Made by a program: the position numbers and the translations under genes. The notes under the pieces were generated by a model. That model had not been told where the DNA came from, ran no database searches, and saw only the letters and a program-made list of their open reading frames with translations. From contig DAIQNV010000030.1 in assembly GCA_036788215.1 (NCBI GenBank), positions 1 through 39,006 of the forward strand: a DNA stretch of 39,006 bases, written 5' to 3'. Positions 13,049 through 21,664 of the stretch are shown here, one piece after another; positions within the stretch are counted from its first letter, which is position 1; each line of letters begins with the position of its first letter. This DNA comes from DAIQNV01 sp036788215. Lineage in GTDB: Bacteria; Planctomycetota; Phycisphaerae; Phycisphaerales; UBA1924.

Positions 13049-14977
13049 TCAGCGTTTGAGGACGAGGGGGACAAGGTGCAGGGCGAGCGGGCGGGGCTGG
13101 CCGTCGATCTCGACGGGCTCCAGGCTTCCCCCGCTTGCCGACGCATCATAAAGCGCGACGCCGGCCGGGTTCATCCCCGGGGCGTGGTTCTCGGTCGTGA
13201 GTTCCAGAATCAGTTGTTCGCCTGCGCGGATGGGGAGGGGTGCGAGGTTCGCCTGGGCCCAGGCCCAGTCCGAGATCGTTCCGGTGCTCCAGTTGCCCTC
13301 GGCGAGGGTGGAGCCGTCGGGGCGGCGGAGTCGCCAGATGATGTCATACGGGGCGGGCGTGGCACCCCAGGTGACCATCCGAACGCGGAAACCCGCGAGT
13401 GCTCCCCCGGGAGCGTCGAATCCCTGGCGGATGGTGCGCCCGGCGGTGACGCCCTCCGCGGCGCGGAAGGTGGGGTCGGGCGGGAAGGGATCGTGGGGGC
13501 GGTCGACGACGCCTGAGTAAGGGCCCAGGCGGTGCTTGAGCAGGGTCTCGCGGACGGAGCGGGCGACCTCGGGGACGGGGTGGATGCGCCAGAGGCCGGT
13601 CTCGTTGGAGAGGTCGACGGGGTAGCTCTCGGCGAGTTCCTGGTTGACGCGGTGGGTGAACCGGTAGATCTCGGCACCGCGGATGTAGGTGCGGGTGGCG
13701 AGGGCGAGGAAAGCGATGGCGAGGAGGGCGCGGATGATGGGGCTCCGGGTGATCGCCTGGAGCGTGGTGCGGGCGGTGGCGAGGGGGGCCAGGGGGCCGG
13801 AGCCCCGGTGACCCAGGTAGACCGCGAAGGCGATGAGCCCGTAGAGGAGGTACGAGCCCGTGATGGTGTACCGGGAGGCGGCGGCGTGCAGGATGCCCGG
13901 GAGGCCCGGCTCGTCGAACTTGGCCCTGCCCCAGGCGGTCAGGAGGGCGGATCCCCCGGCGTACAGGGCGAAGGCGATGAGGTGGCGGGGGCCGGGCTCA
14001 TTGACGAGCGCCGCGCGCCGGCGGGACCAGAGGGCGAGCGCGGCGACGATGAGAAGGATGACGCCACAGATACCCGCGAAGTTGGCGTGCGCGGAGGGGT
14101 ACCAGGGGTCTCGGAATCCGAACTCGATCAGGTTGGCGAGAGGATTCCCCAGGTAAATGAGGATGAACCAGACGAGTTTGATCGGGCCCGGGCGGTCGGT
14201 GCCGCCGGTCTCGGGGAGGCCCGGGGCGTAGAGGGCGAGGAGGAGGAGGAGGTTGGCGAGCCAGAAGAGGGTGCGTGGGCCCGGGATGAGCGACCAGCGG
14301 GCGCGGTCGTGGCGGGGGGCGGCTTCCGCGAGGGCGGTGGTCATGAGGCAGGCGATGAGGGCGACGATGCCGTTGGTGAGGGTGTAGGTGGCGCCCCAGC
14401 AGCAGAGGGCGGCGACGATGTGGCTCGACCAGGCGCGGGGTGCCGCAGCGATGCGCCAGAGCGCGATGAGCGCGAGCAGGTTGGCGAGGTCGAGCTGCAG
14501 CATCATCGACCACCAGTGGTTGTTGTGGCCGACGGGGCTGAAGAAGATGACGGAGACGAGGGCGAGGCCCGCGACGGAGGCGGCGGCGAACTTTCCCCCG
14601 GTGAGTCTTCGGAGCGCCAGGGCGTGGACCGCGAAGGCCCCGTAGAGCGAGGCGAGGAGGAAGGCGTACTCGGAGCGGAGGTCCCAGTCGGTCAGGCGGG
14701 CGTTGGCGACATAGATGGCGCGGTAGAGGAGTGGGCGGGTGTGGTTGTGGGGGGCCCAGAGGTCGGAGACCTGGAGGGTGCCGTCGTAGGCCTTGCCTAT
14801 GAACTTGACGAGCTCGACGTGGTCCCAGTAGGGGCGGGTGATGGCGCCGTGCTGGACCGCGACGAAGAGGTAGGCGGCGGGGGCGGCGATGACCGCGATC
14901 GCGAGGATCAGGAGCCAACGCCGGCCGGCGGGGCGGGGGCGGGGGGGCGTCGAGGGGGTGTTGGTGGGGCCATCCAT
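13049..14977 (-). CDS. Polytopic membrane protein, possible GT-C-type glycosyltransferase
   Basis: 642 aa, not assigned to a named family. About ten to twelve hydrophobic segments span residues about 20-440. The first long loop holds TRPYWDHVELVKFI and DLWAPHNHTRPLLYR; acidic and His residues there are reminiscent of the catalytic loop of GT-C transferases that use lipid-linked sugars. Residues about 450-642 form a soluble, beta-rich C-terminal domain (IIWRLRRPDGSTLAEGNW) that may be extracytoplasmic. It lies immediately upstream of the GtrB-like gene, the usual arrangement for a lipid-sugar synthase and the flippase or transferase that uses its product. Function as a polymer-modifying glycosyltransferase is inference. 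Confidence 0.75.
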   Translation of the reverse strand: MDGPTNTPSTPPRPRPAGRRWLLILAIAVIAAPAAYLFVAVQHGAITRPYWDHVELVKFIGKAYDGTLQVSDLWAPHNHTRPLLYRAIYVANARLTDWDLRSEYAFLLASLYGAFAVHALALRRLTGGKFAAASVAGLALVSVIFFSPVGHNNHWWSMMLQLDLANLLALIALWRIAAAPRAWSSHIVAALCCWGATYTLTNGIVALIACLMTTALAEAAPRHDRARWSLIPGPRTLFWLANLLLLLALYAPGLPETGGTDRPGPIKLVWFILIYLGNPLANLIEFGFRDPWYPSAHANFAGICGVILLIVAALALWSRRRAALVNEPGPRHLIAFALYAGGSALLTAWGRAKFDEPGLPGILHAAASRYTITGSYLLYGLIAFAVYLGHRGSGPLAPLATARTTLQAITRSPIIRALLAIAFLALATRTYIRGAEIYRFTHRVNQELAESYPVDLSNETGLWRIHPVPEVARSVRETLLKHRLGPYSGVVDRPHDPFPPDPTFRAAEGVTAGRTIRQGFDAPGGALAGFRVRMVTWGATPAPYDIIWRLRRPDGSTLAEGNWSTGTISDWAWAQANLAPLPIRAGEQLILELTTENHAPGMNPAGVALYDASASGGSLEPVEIDGQPRPLALHLVPLVLKR

Positions 14978-15191
14978 GGGGGTGGCGAGTGTAGTGGCGC
15001 GTTACCGGGCGTGAGGGGATGGGGGTCGGGTGTTCGGGTCGCGCGGGTCCGTGGCGGCGGATCGGGGACCCGGGGGCGGGCTCCGCCGAAGCGGGGGGCG
15101 GGCGTGTCCGAACGGTGGGTGCTCGCGCGCGGTCCGGGGGGCCCCCGGGTGTTCCTCGCGTAGGCTTTCGCGACGCTGAGGGGACCGAGAC

Positions 15192-18100
15192 GTGGACCAG
15201 GGTTCGGGAGTGATGCGATCGGTTGGGGAGGCGTTTGTGCGGGCGGCGGCGGTGTGGCCCGCGGGCGTCGCGGTGCGGGCGGGGGATCGGTCGCTTTCGT
15301 ATCGGGATCTTGCGGGGCGGGCGTCTCGGTTCGCGGGGGGGCTGGCGGGGCGGGGCGTCGGGGCGGGCGATGTGGTCGTGCTGGGGCTGGCGCGTGGGGT
15401 CGACCTGATCGTGGCGATGGTGGGGTGTGCGCTGCGGGGGGCGGTGTACATGCCGGTCGATCCGTCGTGGCCGGCGGCGCGGCTGGAGCGGCTGGTCGGC
15501 ATCGCGCGGCCCACGCTCGTGGTCGGCGGTGAGGTGGGCTTCGCGGAGGTCGCGGGCGGGGGCGGGGACGCGGAGCCGGCCCGGGTGGGACGCGATGACC
15601 CGCTGTACGTGATGTTCACCTCGGGCAGCACGGGGGAGCCCAAGGGCGTGCTGGTGCCCCAGCGGGGGGTGCTGCGGCTCGTGATCGATCCGGACTTCAT
15701 GGAGGTCGGGCCCGAGAGCGTGTGGCTGCACGCGTCGGCGACCTCGTTCGACGCGTCGACGCTCGAGGTGTGGGCTCCGCTCTTGAATGGCGGGACGGTC
15801 GTCGTTGTCGAGGAGCGGCTGCCCTCGATGGCGGTGCTCGCGGAGACGATCCGGCGGGATCGCGTGACGGACGCGTGGCTGACCGCCTCGGTCTTCAACG
15901 CGTTCGTCGATCACGACCCCCTGGCGCTGGGGCGGCTGACGAGGCTGTTCACGGGCGGGGAGCGGCTGTCGCCCTCGCATGTGGCGCGGTGCCTCGAGAC
16001 GAACCCGGGGCTCGCGCTCATCAACGGGTACGGGCCCACGGAGAACACGACGTTTACCTGCTGCCATCGCGTGCGGGCGGGGGATGCGGATGATCCGGAG
16101 GGGATCCCGATCGGTCGGCCGATCCGGGGGACGGGCGTCGTGGTGGTGGACGAGGGGCTGGCGGAGGTCGGCGCGGGGGAGCCCGGGGAGCTGCTGGCGA
16201 ACGGGGATGGCGTGGCGCTCGGGTACATGGGTGATGCGGCGCTGACGCGGGAGCGGTTCGTCCGCCTGGCGGGGCGCGATGGGGTGTGGTACCGGACGGG
16301 TGACGTGGTGCGCGAGCGTGCGGACGGGGTGTTTGCGTTCCTTGGGCGGCGGGATCGGCAGGAGAAGATCCGGGGGCACCGGGTGGAGCTGGCGGAGGTC
16401 GAGCACGCGCTCCGCCGGTGCGACGGGGTGCTGGACGCGGTGGCGGTCGCGGTGGGGGAACGGGCGGACGAGCGGTTCCTGGGGGCGGCGTGCGTGGTCG
16501 CGGGCAATGGGGTGGACGCGGGCGCGATCCGGGCGAGCCTGATGGCCCGGGAGCCCGGGCACCTCGTGCCCGACCGGATCGTGTGCGTCGGGGCGCTGCC
16601 GGTGGGGTCCAGCGGGAAGGCGGACCGCGGGGCTGTCGCGACGATGTTCCGGCGGGACGCGGGGGCCGGGGGTGGTGGGGATGGTGGGGATGGTGGGGAG
16701 GGGGCGTGGGGCGTGGTGCGTGAGGAGCTGCGCCGCCTCTTGCCCGGCGCTGACCCGGAGCCTGGGGATCGATTCGTGACGGTGGGGGGGCATTCGCTGA
16801 CGGCGCTGCGTCTCGCGGCGGCGCTCGAGGAACGCACCGGCGTCGCGGTCAGCGTCGCGGAGATCCTGGGGTCGGGGCGGCTCGAGGAGATCGCCCGGGC
16901 GGTCGACCGGCGCCCGGGGCTCGGGCGGGCCCCGGCGGGGGAGGCTGCGGTCGCCGAGGGGCCCCTCGAGGCGACGACCTCTCAGCGACAGATGTACTTC
17001 GAGAGCGCGGTCGACCCGTCGGGGCTGGCGTACATCGAGCACATCGCGTTCCGGGTCGAGGGGGCTCTCGATGCGGGGGCGCTCAGGGAGGCCTGGAGGG
17101 CGCTGGTTCGGCGGCACGAGGTGCTGCGGACGAGGCTGGAGTTCATCGGGGACCGGCTGCACCAGGTGATCGAGCCCCCGGACGCGGTCGAGGCAACGTT
17201 CGAAGAGCGTCCGTTCGCGCCGGAATCGGGGCAGTCGCTGGAGGCGTGCATCGCGGAGAGCGTCGATCGGCCGGTCCGACCCTCGGAGGCGCCGGCGTGC
17301 CGGGCGACGCTCCTGACGATGGGCGGGAGGCCCGGCGTGGTGGTGCTGTCGTTCCACCACGCGTTTGTCGACGAGTGGTCGCTCGAGCTGCTGGCGGGTG
17401 AGCTGTCGGTGCTGCTCGGGGGCGTTGGGGGAGACGGGACGGGGCTCGGGACGGCGGCGCCCTACCGCGTGTTCGGCGCGTGGGAGCGGGAGGCGATCGA
17501 TCGGGAGGCGGTCGAGGAGGCTGCGGCGCGGCTCGTCCGCCTGCCCCGGGCGGAGCCGGTGGGTGTGGCACCGGGGCCGGTGAGCGCGGTCGATTTCGCG
17601 TTCGACGCGGCGGAGCACCGGGCGATCAAGGCGGCGGCGCACGCGCGGGAGGCGACGGCTTTCGCGTTCCTCCTGACGCTGTGGGGGGAGACGCTGTGCG
17701 ATGCGCTCGGGCGGGAGGCGGTGGCGGTGCTCACCCCGCTGTCGCTGCGTGTCGAGCCGGGGCTGCAGGGGGTGGTGGGGTGCTGCACCGCGGTGCACGC
17801 GGTCGTCGTGGAGCGCGAGGGGGCGGGGTCGGACGGGGTCGAGGCGACGCGGGCGCAGATCCATCGCGTGTACTCCGGTGGCGTGGCGCCGCTGACCGAG
17901 GTGCTCTCGGAGGCCCGCAGGCGGGCCCCGGGGCAGCTCGCGAGCCTGACGGAGTTCGGCTTTGCCCTGCAGCAATCGCACGGCTTCGCCCCCGTGCTGC
18001 CCGGCGTGGCGACGCGGGCCCTGCGCCTGCCTTCGCCGGTGACGCGGTTCCCGCTCTCGCTCGTGCTCTGGGTGCGCGACGGGCGCCTGGAGGGGCGGGT

Positions 18101-19289
18101 GGAGGCGGTGGCGGGGGGAACCGCCCAGAGCGTGCAGCAGGGCGTGCTCACCGCGTTCACGCTGCGCGTGCGTGGTGCGGTGGCCCGGCGTGATTCGCGG
18201 GCGCCGGTCACGGTCGCGCCGCGCCCGGTCGTGGAGGCGTCGCCCGCGCGGGTCGACGGGGGCGAGGGCGGGGGCGATGCCCGGTCGGACGCTGCGGTGC
18301 GTCGGGCGTGGGAGGAGACCCTGGGGGTCTCGGGGGCGGCGCGGGAGAGCGACTTTTTCGCGTCGGGCGGGCACTCGCTCTTGGCGCTCAGGCTCGCGGC
18401 GAGGCTGCGGGATGACGCGGGGTTCGAGATTCCGCTGGGACCGTTTCTGCAGCACCCGAAGCTCGGGTGGCTGATGGACCGGGCGCGGGACGCGGCCCGG
18501 GGGCAGCACGCGGCACCGGGGATCGCGGTCGACCTGGGCACGGGGCCCCTCACGGTGCTGTGCTTCCCGGGTGGGTACGGGAACCCTCTCGTTTTCGCGC
18601 GGATCGCCGATGCGATGCGGCGGCGCGGGACGAGCGGAATCCGCCTGCGGTGCTACGACCTCGCGGGCGCTCTGGGCGGGGGCGACCCCAGGGCCGGGCT
18701 GCGACGTCTCCTCGATGAGGCGTCGAACGACTGGGCGAGCCTGGAGGGTGTGGTCGGGCTGCTTGGGTACTCGATCGGTGGCCTGCTCGCGCTCATGGCG
18801 GACCGGCCTGCGCGGGGCGCGGTCGCGGATCAGCGCCTGTGGCTCGTCGATGTCTTTCCCGCGACGCACTTTCTGACGCTGTCGCAGCGCCTGCGCCGCT
18901 CGGCCCTGAACGCGCTGCGCGACCCCGTGCACGCCCCCGCTGCGTTCATCAACGGGGTCCGCATGCAGCGGTCGCGCCTGCACACGCCCGAGATGGCGGA
19001 CGGGCCGGGGCTCTCGCGGGTCGCGATCGAGGCGCTGAAGTCCGCGCTCGGGCCTGCGACCTACGAGCCCTGGGCGGGGCCGGCGACGGTGATCAAGTCC
19101 GGGCGGCGCCCGCTGTGGCAGCTCAACCTGCGGTCCGACCCCGCGAACGGGCTGGGCGGCGCGATCGTCGGGCCGACGCGGACGGTGACCATGCCCTCCT
19201 TCCACTATGACCTGATGAGCCGCGCGGCGGACCAGGTGGCGGACGAGGTGCTGCGGGACATCGCGTGGGTCGCGGGGGCTCGGGCGTGA
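15192..19289 (+). CDS. Nonribosomal peptide synthetase, domain order A-T-C-T-TE
   Basis: 1365 aa from GTG 15192 (AGGGG 8 nt upstream; an in-frame ATG at 15213 is the alternative). Adenylation domain 10-490: YVMFTSGSTGEPKG (about 138), NGYGPTEN (278), YRTGD, GRRDRQEKIRGHRVE (385) and SSGKADRG (Lys476). Carrier protein 1: GGHSLTAL (Ser535). Condensation domain about 590-1000: FHHAFVDEWS (His722, His723, Asp727). Carrier protein 2: GGHSLLAL (Ser1062). Thioesterase about 1110-1365: GYSIGG (Ser1194), with PSFHYDL supplying a likely catalytic His. All core residues look intact, so it should be active. There is one A domain for two carriers, so the second carrier must be loaded by the same A domain, by another enzyme, or the A domain loads both for a dimer. 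The pantetheinyl transferase gene overlaps it. Codons end in G far more than in flanking genes. No transporter or tailoring gene is adjacent. Product unknown. Confidence 0.95.
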   Translation: MDQGSGVMRSVGEAFVRAAAVWPAGVAVRAGDRSLSYRDLAGRASRFAGGLAGRGVGAGDVVVLGLARGVDLIVAMVGCALRGAVYMPVDPSWPAARLERLVGIARPTLVVGGEVGFAEVAGGGGDAEPARVGRDDPLYVMFTSGSTGEPKGVLVPQRGVLRLVIDPDFMEVGPESVWLHASATSFDASTLEVWAPLLNGGTVVVVEERLPSMAVLAETIRRDRVTDAWLTASVFNAFVDHDPLALGRLTRLFTGGERLSPSHVARCLETNPGLALINGYGPTENTTFTCCHRVRAGDADDPEGIPIGRPIRGTGVVVVDEGLAEVGAGEPGELLANGDGVALGYMGDAALTRERFVRLAGRDGVWYRTGDVVRERADGVFAFLGRRDRQEKIRGHRVELAEVEHALRRCDGVLDAVAVAVGERADERFLGAACVVAGNGVDAGAIRASLMAREPGHLVPDRIVCVGALPVGSSGKADRGAVATMFRRDAGAGGGGDGGDGGEGAWGVVREELRRLLPGADPEPGDRFVTVGGHSLTALRLAAALEERTGVAVSVAEILGSGRLEEIARAVDRRPGLGRAPAGEAAVAEGPLEATTSQRQMYFESAVDPSGLAYIEHIAFRVEGALDAGALREAWRALVRRHEVLRTRLEFIGDRLHQVIEPPDAVEATFEERPFAPESGQSLEACIAESVDRPVRPSEAPACRATLLTMGGRPGVVVLSFHHAFVDEWSLELLAGELSVLLGGVGGDGTGLGTAAPYRVFGAWEREAIDREAVEEAAARLVRLPRAEPVGVAPGPVSAVDFAFDAAEHRAIKAAAHAREATAFAFLLTLWGETLCDALGREAVAVLTPLSLRVEPGLQGVVGCCTAVHAVVVEREGAGSDGVEATRAQIHRVYSGGVAPLTEVLSEARRRAPGQLASLTEFGFALQQSHGFAPVLPGVATRALRLPSPVTRFPLSLVLWVRDGRLEGRVEAVAGGTAQSVQQGVLTAFTLRVRGAVARRDSRAPVTVAPRPVVEASPARVDGGEGGGDARSDAAVRRAWEETLGVSGAARESDFFASGGHSLLALRLAARLRDDAGFEIPLGPFLQHPKLGWLMDRARDAARGQHAAPGIAVDLGTGPLTVLCFPGGYGNPLVFARIADAMRRRGTSGIRLRCYDLAGALGGGDPRAGLRRLLDEASNDWASLEGVVGLLGYSIGGLLALMADRPARGAVADQRLWLVDVFPATHFLTLSQRLRRSALNALRDPVHAPAAFINGVRMQRSRLHTPEMADGPGLSRVAIEALKSALGPATYEPWAGPATVIKSGRRPLWQLNLRSDPANGLGGAIVGPTRTVTMPSFHYDLMSRAADQVADEVLRDIAWVAGARA

Positions 19290-19867
19290 CGCGGTTCGAC
19301 TGGGACCTCGGGGGCGGGGCGGTCGTGGTGCTGCTGGGGGAGGACGAGGGCGCGGGAGAGCGGTCGGCGGTGTTCTGGCGGGAGGGGATCGCGGTTGTGC
19401 TGGGCGTCTGCGCGACGGAGGTGTCGTTCGCGGCGCGGGCGGGCGGGGCGCCGATGCTGGAGGTGCGGGGCGAGGCCTGGGGCGTGAGCTTCGCGCGTCG
19501 CGGTGGGCATCGGGCGTGCGCTTTGGGCCCGGGGGCGGTGGGGGTCGATCTCGAGGTCTTGGAGCCCCTTGATGATCTTGAGCGCGTCGCGGCGCGGGCG
19601 ATGTCGGATGGGGAACTGGAGCGATGGGGGGCGATGGAGGCTTCAAGCCGCCTCGTCGCCTTCTACGAGGCGTGGACCTGCAAGGAGGCGGCGCTCAAGG
19701 CGTTGGGGACCGGGCTGAGCGTGGACCCGAGGAGGGTGGAGATCGAGCCGGGCGATGCGGAGAACCGGACGGTGCGTGTGGGGAGCACGGTGGTCCGGGG
19801 CCGCGTTGCGCATGTCGGCCCGCTGGTCGTGGCGGGGGCGAGCGTCGACCCGGGCGGGCCCGGGTGA
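19286..19867 (+). CDS. Sfp-type 4'-phosphopantetheinyl transferase
   Basis: 193 aa. Converts apo carrier domains to the holo form by attaching the phosphopantetheine arm of CoA to the conserved Ser, here presumably Ser535 and Ser1062 of the upstream synthetase. The two signature motifs are present: GVDLEV (Asp88, Glu90) and WTCKEAALKALG (Lys133, Glu134), binding Mg and CoA. It is a little shorter than typical Sfp (about 220-240 aa), with a short N-terminal half. The GTG start at 19286 overlaps the synthetase stop as GTGA, which implies translational coupling; an upstream in-frame ATG at 19265 lies inside the synthetase and is less likely. Confidence 0.92.
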   Translation: MTRFDWDLGGGAVVVLLGEDEGAGERSAVFWREGIAVVLGVCATEVSFAARAGGAPMLEVRGEAWGVSFARRGGHRACALGPGAVGVDLEVLEPLDDLERVAARAMSDGELERWGAMEASSRLVAFYEAWTCKEAALKALGTGLSVDPRRVEIEPGDAENRTVRVGSTVVRGRVAHVGPLVVAGASVDPGGPG

Positions 19868-19886
19868 TGCGCGGTTCGGGTGTGCG

Positions 19887-21128
19887 CTACTGCCCGACGG
19901 GCAGGGTCAGCAGGGGCCTGATCGCGGGGCGTTCCCCGCTCTGCAAGGTGAAGAGGTGGCGGAGCAGGAGGAAGGTGGACTTGCTCGTCTCGTCGTCATC
20001 GGCGACGTAGAACCACGCCCCGCGGTGGCGGACCGCGACCGCTGCGTCGGGAGGCCTCCTCGTGGAGTGGGGCACCCGGAAGAGCCCGCCCAGGAGGTTG
20101 TCCCAATCGAAGGGGCTGTCGTCGGCGGTTGTCGTGACGGTGACGCTGCCACGGGTCATGTCGCGGGCGGGCGGGTGGACCGCGTGGGACAGGTAGTAGA
20201 GAACGCCCTGGAGCGACCGGGTATCGAGGACGATCTGGCTGAGGTTGGAGCTTTCGTCGAAGAAGTCGTACTCCGCGTCGTCGCGGGAGACGACGTCGTA
20301 GCGGCTGCGAGCGGGGTCGAGCGAGAGGAGAGATCGGAGCCGTGCGACCCCGGGGTTGGCTCCGGCCTCGGGGCGGACGCGGAGGACGAGCCGCCTTTCG
20401 TCGATGGAGAGCTGGTAGTCCTCGGAATCGCCGACCCTTCGGAACTCGATGCCCTCGCGGGCGGCGATGATCATGTCCTCTCCGGAGATCTGACCCCTTG
20501 GGATAGGGTCGGAGATGAGCTTCTCGCGGAGTTCGAACTCGAACTCGATCTGGTTCGCGTCGGCGAGGGCCTGGATGAGCGCCGCGGCTTCGAGGAACTC
20601 TCGGTAGTCGGGCTCGCGCATCGGCGTCGGGCCCGAGGCGGTCCGGGCGTGCATGAGCCCGTTGAGGCCTTCGACGGTGAGCCGGAGCACGCGCTCGGCT
20701 CGCCAGCCTGATTCGACGAGGAGGGCGATGGTGTTGACGCTCACGGGCTCGAGCATCTCGCGTTCGAAGGCATCGCCACTGAGGATGCCGAAGGTGATGG
20801 TGGGTCGCTCGGCGTAGTTGACGCCCCCGCCGAGCCCGAGGGTGTCGGGCCCGCTCTCGACCACGCGTCCGTCGAGGGAGGTCGAGGCGCCGAACTCGAA
20901 CTGGGTCGAGATGCTGCTGACGCTCAGGTAGACGGGGTGATCGCGGTAGCGGAGGCGCACGAGGTTGACAAGGAGCTGCTCGGACTGGGCGACGCTGACC
21001 GCGTCGCTGTAGTGGGCTGCGGAGACCGGCAGCGTTCCCGGGCCGATCTGGCACGATGGCAGGGCTGCAGCGAGCACGCAGAGCGGGGCGATGTGGCGGC
21101 GGAATCGCTTGGGGGGCTTGTTCTTCAC
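19887..21128 (-). CDS. Putative lipoprotein of unknown function
   Basis: 413 aa. The N-terminus is basic then hydrophobic (KRFRRHIAPLCVLAAALPSC), giving a lipobox-like LPSC with Cys at about residue 26, so it is likely lipid-anchored and exported. The following YSDAVSVAQSEQLLVNLVRLRYRDHPVFL-like segment and its first strands (VSSISTQFEFGAS) resemble a family of uncharacterised bacterial proteins I cannot name. The rest is mixed alpha/beta with no catalytic motif. GTG 21128 is the first start in frame, with GGAAG a few nt upstream. It converges on the NRPS-PPTase pair and the two are separated by only 19 nt. A function in the NRPS pathway is not indicated. Confidence 0.7.
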   Translation of the reverse strand: MKNKPPKRFRRHIAPLCVLAAALPSCQIGPGTLPVSAAHYSDAVSVAQSEQLLVNLVRLRYRDHPVYLSVSSISTQFEFGASTSLDGRVVESGPDTLGLGGGVNYAERPTITFGILSGDAFEREMLEPVSVNTIALLVESGWRAERVLRLTVEGLNGLMHARTASGPTPMREPDYREFLEAAALIQALADANQIEFEFELREKLISDPIPRGQISGEDMIIAAREGIEFRRVGDSEDYQLSIDERRLVLRVRPEAGANPGVARLRSLLSLDPARSRYDVVSRDDAEYDFFDESSNLSQIVLDTRSLQGVLYYLSHAVHPPARDMTRGSVTVTTTADDSPFDWDNLLGGLFRVPHSTRRPPDAAVAVRHRGAWFYVADDDETSKSTFLLLRHLFTLQSGERPAIRPLLTLPVGQ

Positions 21129-21176
21129 GGTGGCTTCCGGGTGGGCCGGGTCGTGCGATCGGCGCTGTCGCGCCCG

Positions 21177-21521
21177 CTACACGCTGGTGGCCTGCGTGGC
21201 TTCGAATCGGGAGGGCCGCTGGGGGCGGTCCTGGACGAAGAACGCCCTCAGTTGCTCGTGGCGTTCGGCGGCGTCGGACTCGCCCAGTTCGACGAGGCGG
21301 GAGATGAAATCGGTGTGGAACCGCAGTCCCCCCGGGCGCATTGCGACCGCGGTGGCGGTTCCGCTGTCGTAGGGGCGTGCGGCCGGCCCCTCGGTGAACC
21401 GGACCTGGGAGGGGGTGCCCGCGATGTTCCTGTGTATGTGCGTCAGGACGCCGACCCAGTAGGCGCCGAGCGCGCCGCACCCGGAGTAGGCAAAGGCATA
21501 GGTGGGGGCCGCTTGAAGCAT
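21177..21521 (-). CDS. Small unknown protein with a patatin-like N-terminal motif
   Basis: 114 aa, upstream of and in the same direction as the lipoprotein gene (48-nt spacing). Residues 10-26, YSGCGALGAYWVGVLTH, resemble the glycine-rich oxyanion motif that opens patatin phospholipases (GGGxxGxYxxGVL), but no GxSxG nucleophile follows and the protein is far too short for that family. It could be a degenerate fragment or an unrelated small protein. The ribosome site is weak and the start at ATG 21521 is the only good one. Confidence 0.45.
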   Translation of the reverse strand: MLQAAPTYAFAYSGCGALGAYWVGVLTHIHRNIAGTPSQVRFTEGPAARPYDSGTATAVAMRPGGLRFHTDFISRLVELGESDAAERHEQLRAFFVQDRPQRPSRFEATQATSV

Positions 21522-21664
21522 CCGGGGACCTTATCAGGGACTCATGGCACGCGAGAAGCGGCTGTATCCCCGTGGTGGGGGCATGGAGGTTTGCGGGCGC
21601 TGCAGAATCCGCTGCACAATGGCGAGGAATCAGGCCCCTACGGGGTTTTGCGTCATCTTGCCAA

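Noticed and set aside
16660..16705. GGGGATGGTGGGGATGGTGGGG repeat inside the NRPS gene, possible array or G-quadruplex
   Set aside because: It encodes the Gly/Asp-rich linker between the A and carrier domains. Short coding repeats of this kind are expected in high-GC linkers, and there is no CRISPR-like spacing.
13998..19646. 1882-aa open frame on the minus strand
   Set aside because: It is antisense to the NRPS and reads as low-complexity Arg/Pro/His, a shadow of GC-rich codon structure. The plus-strand NRPS has full domain motifs.
21635..21649. CCCC-tac-GGGG followed by TTTT on the plus strand, possible terminator
   Set aside because: Only a 4-bp stem, and no plus-strand gene ends nearby.
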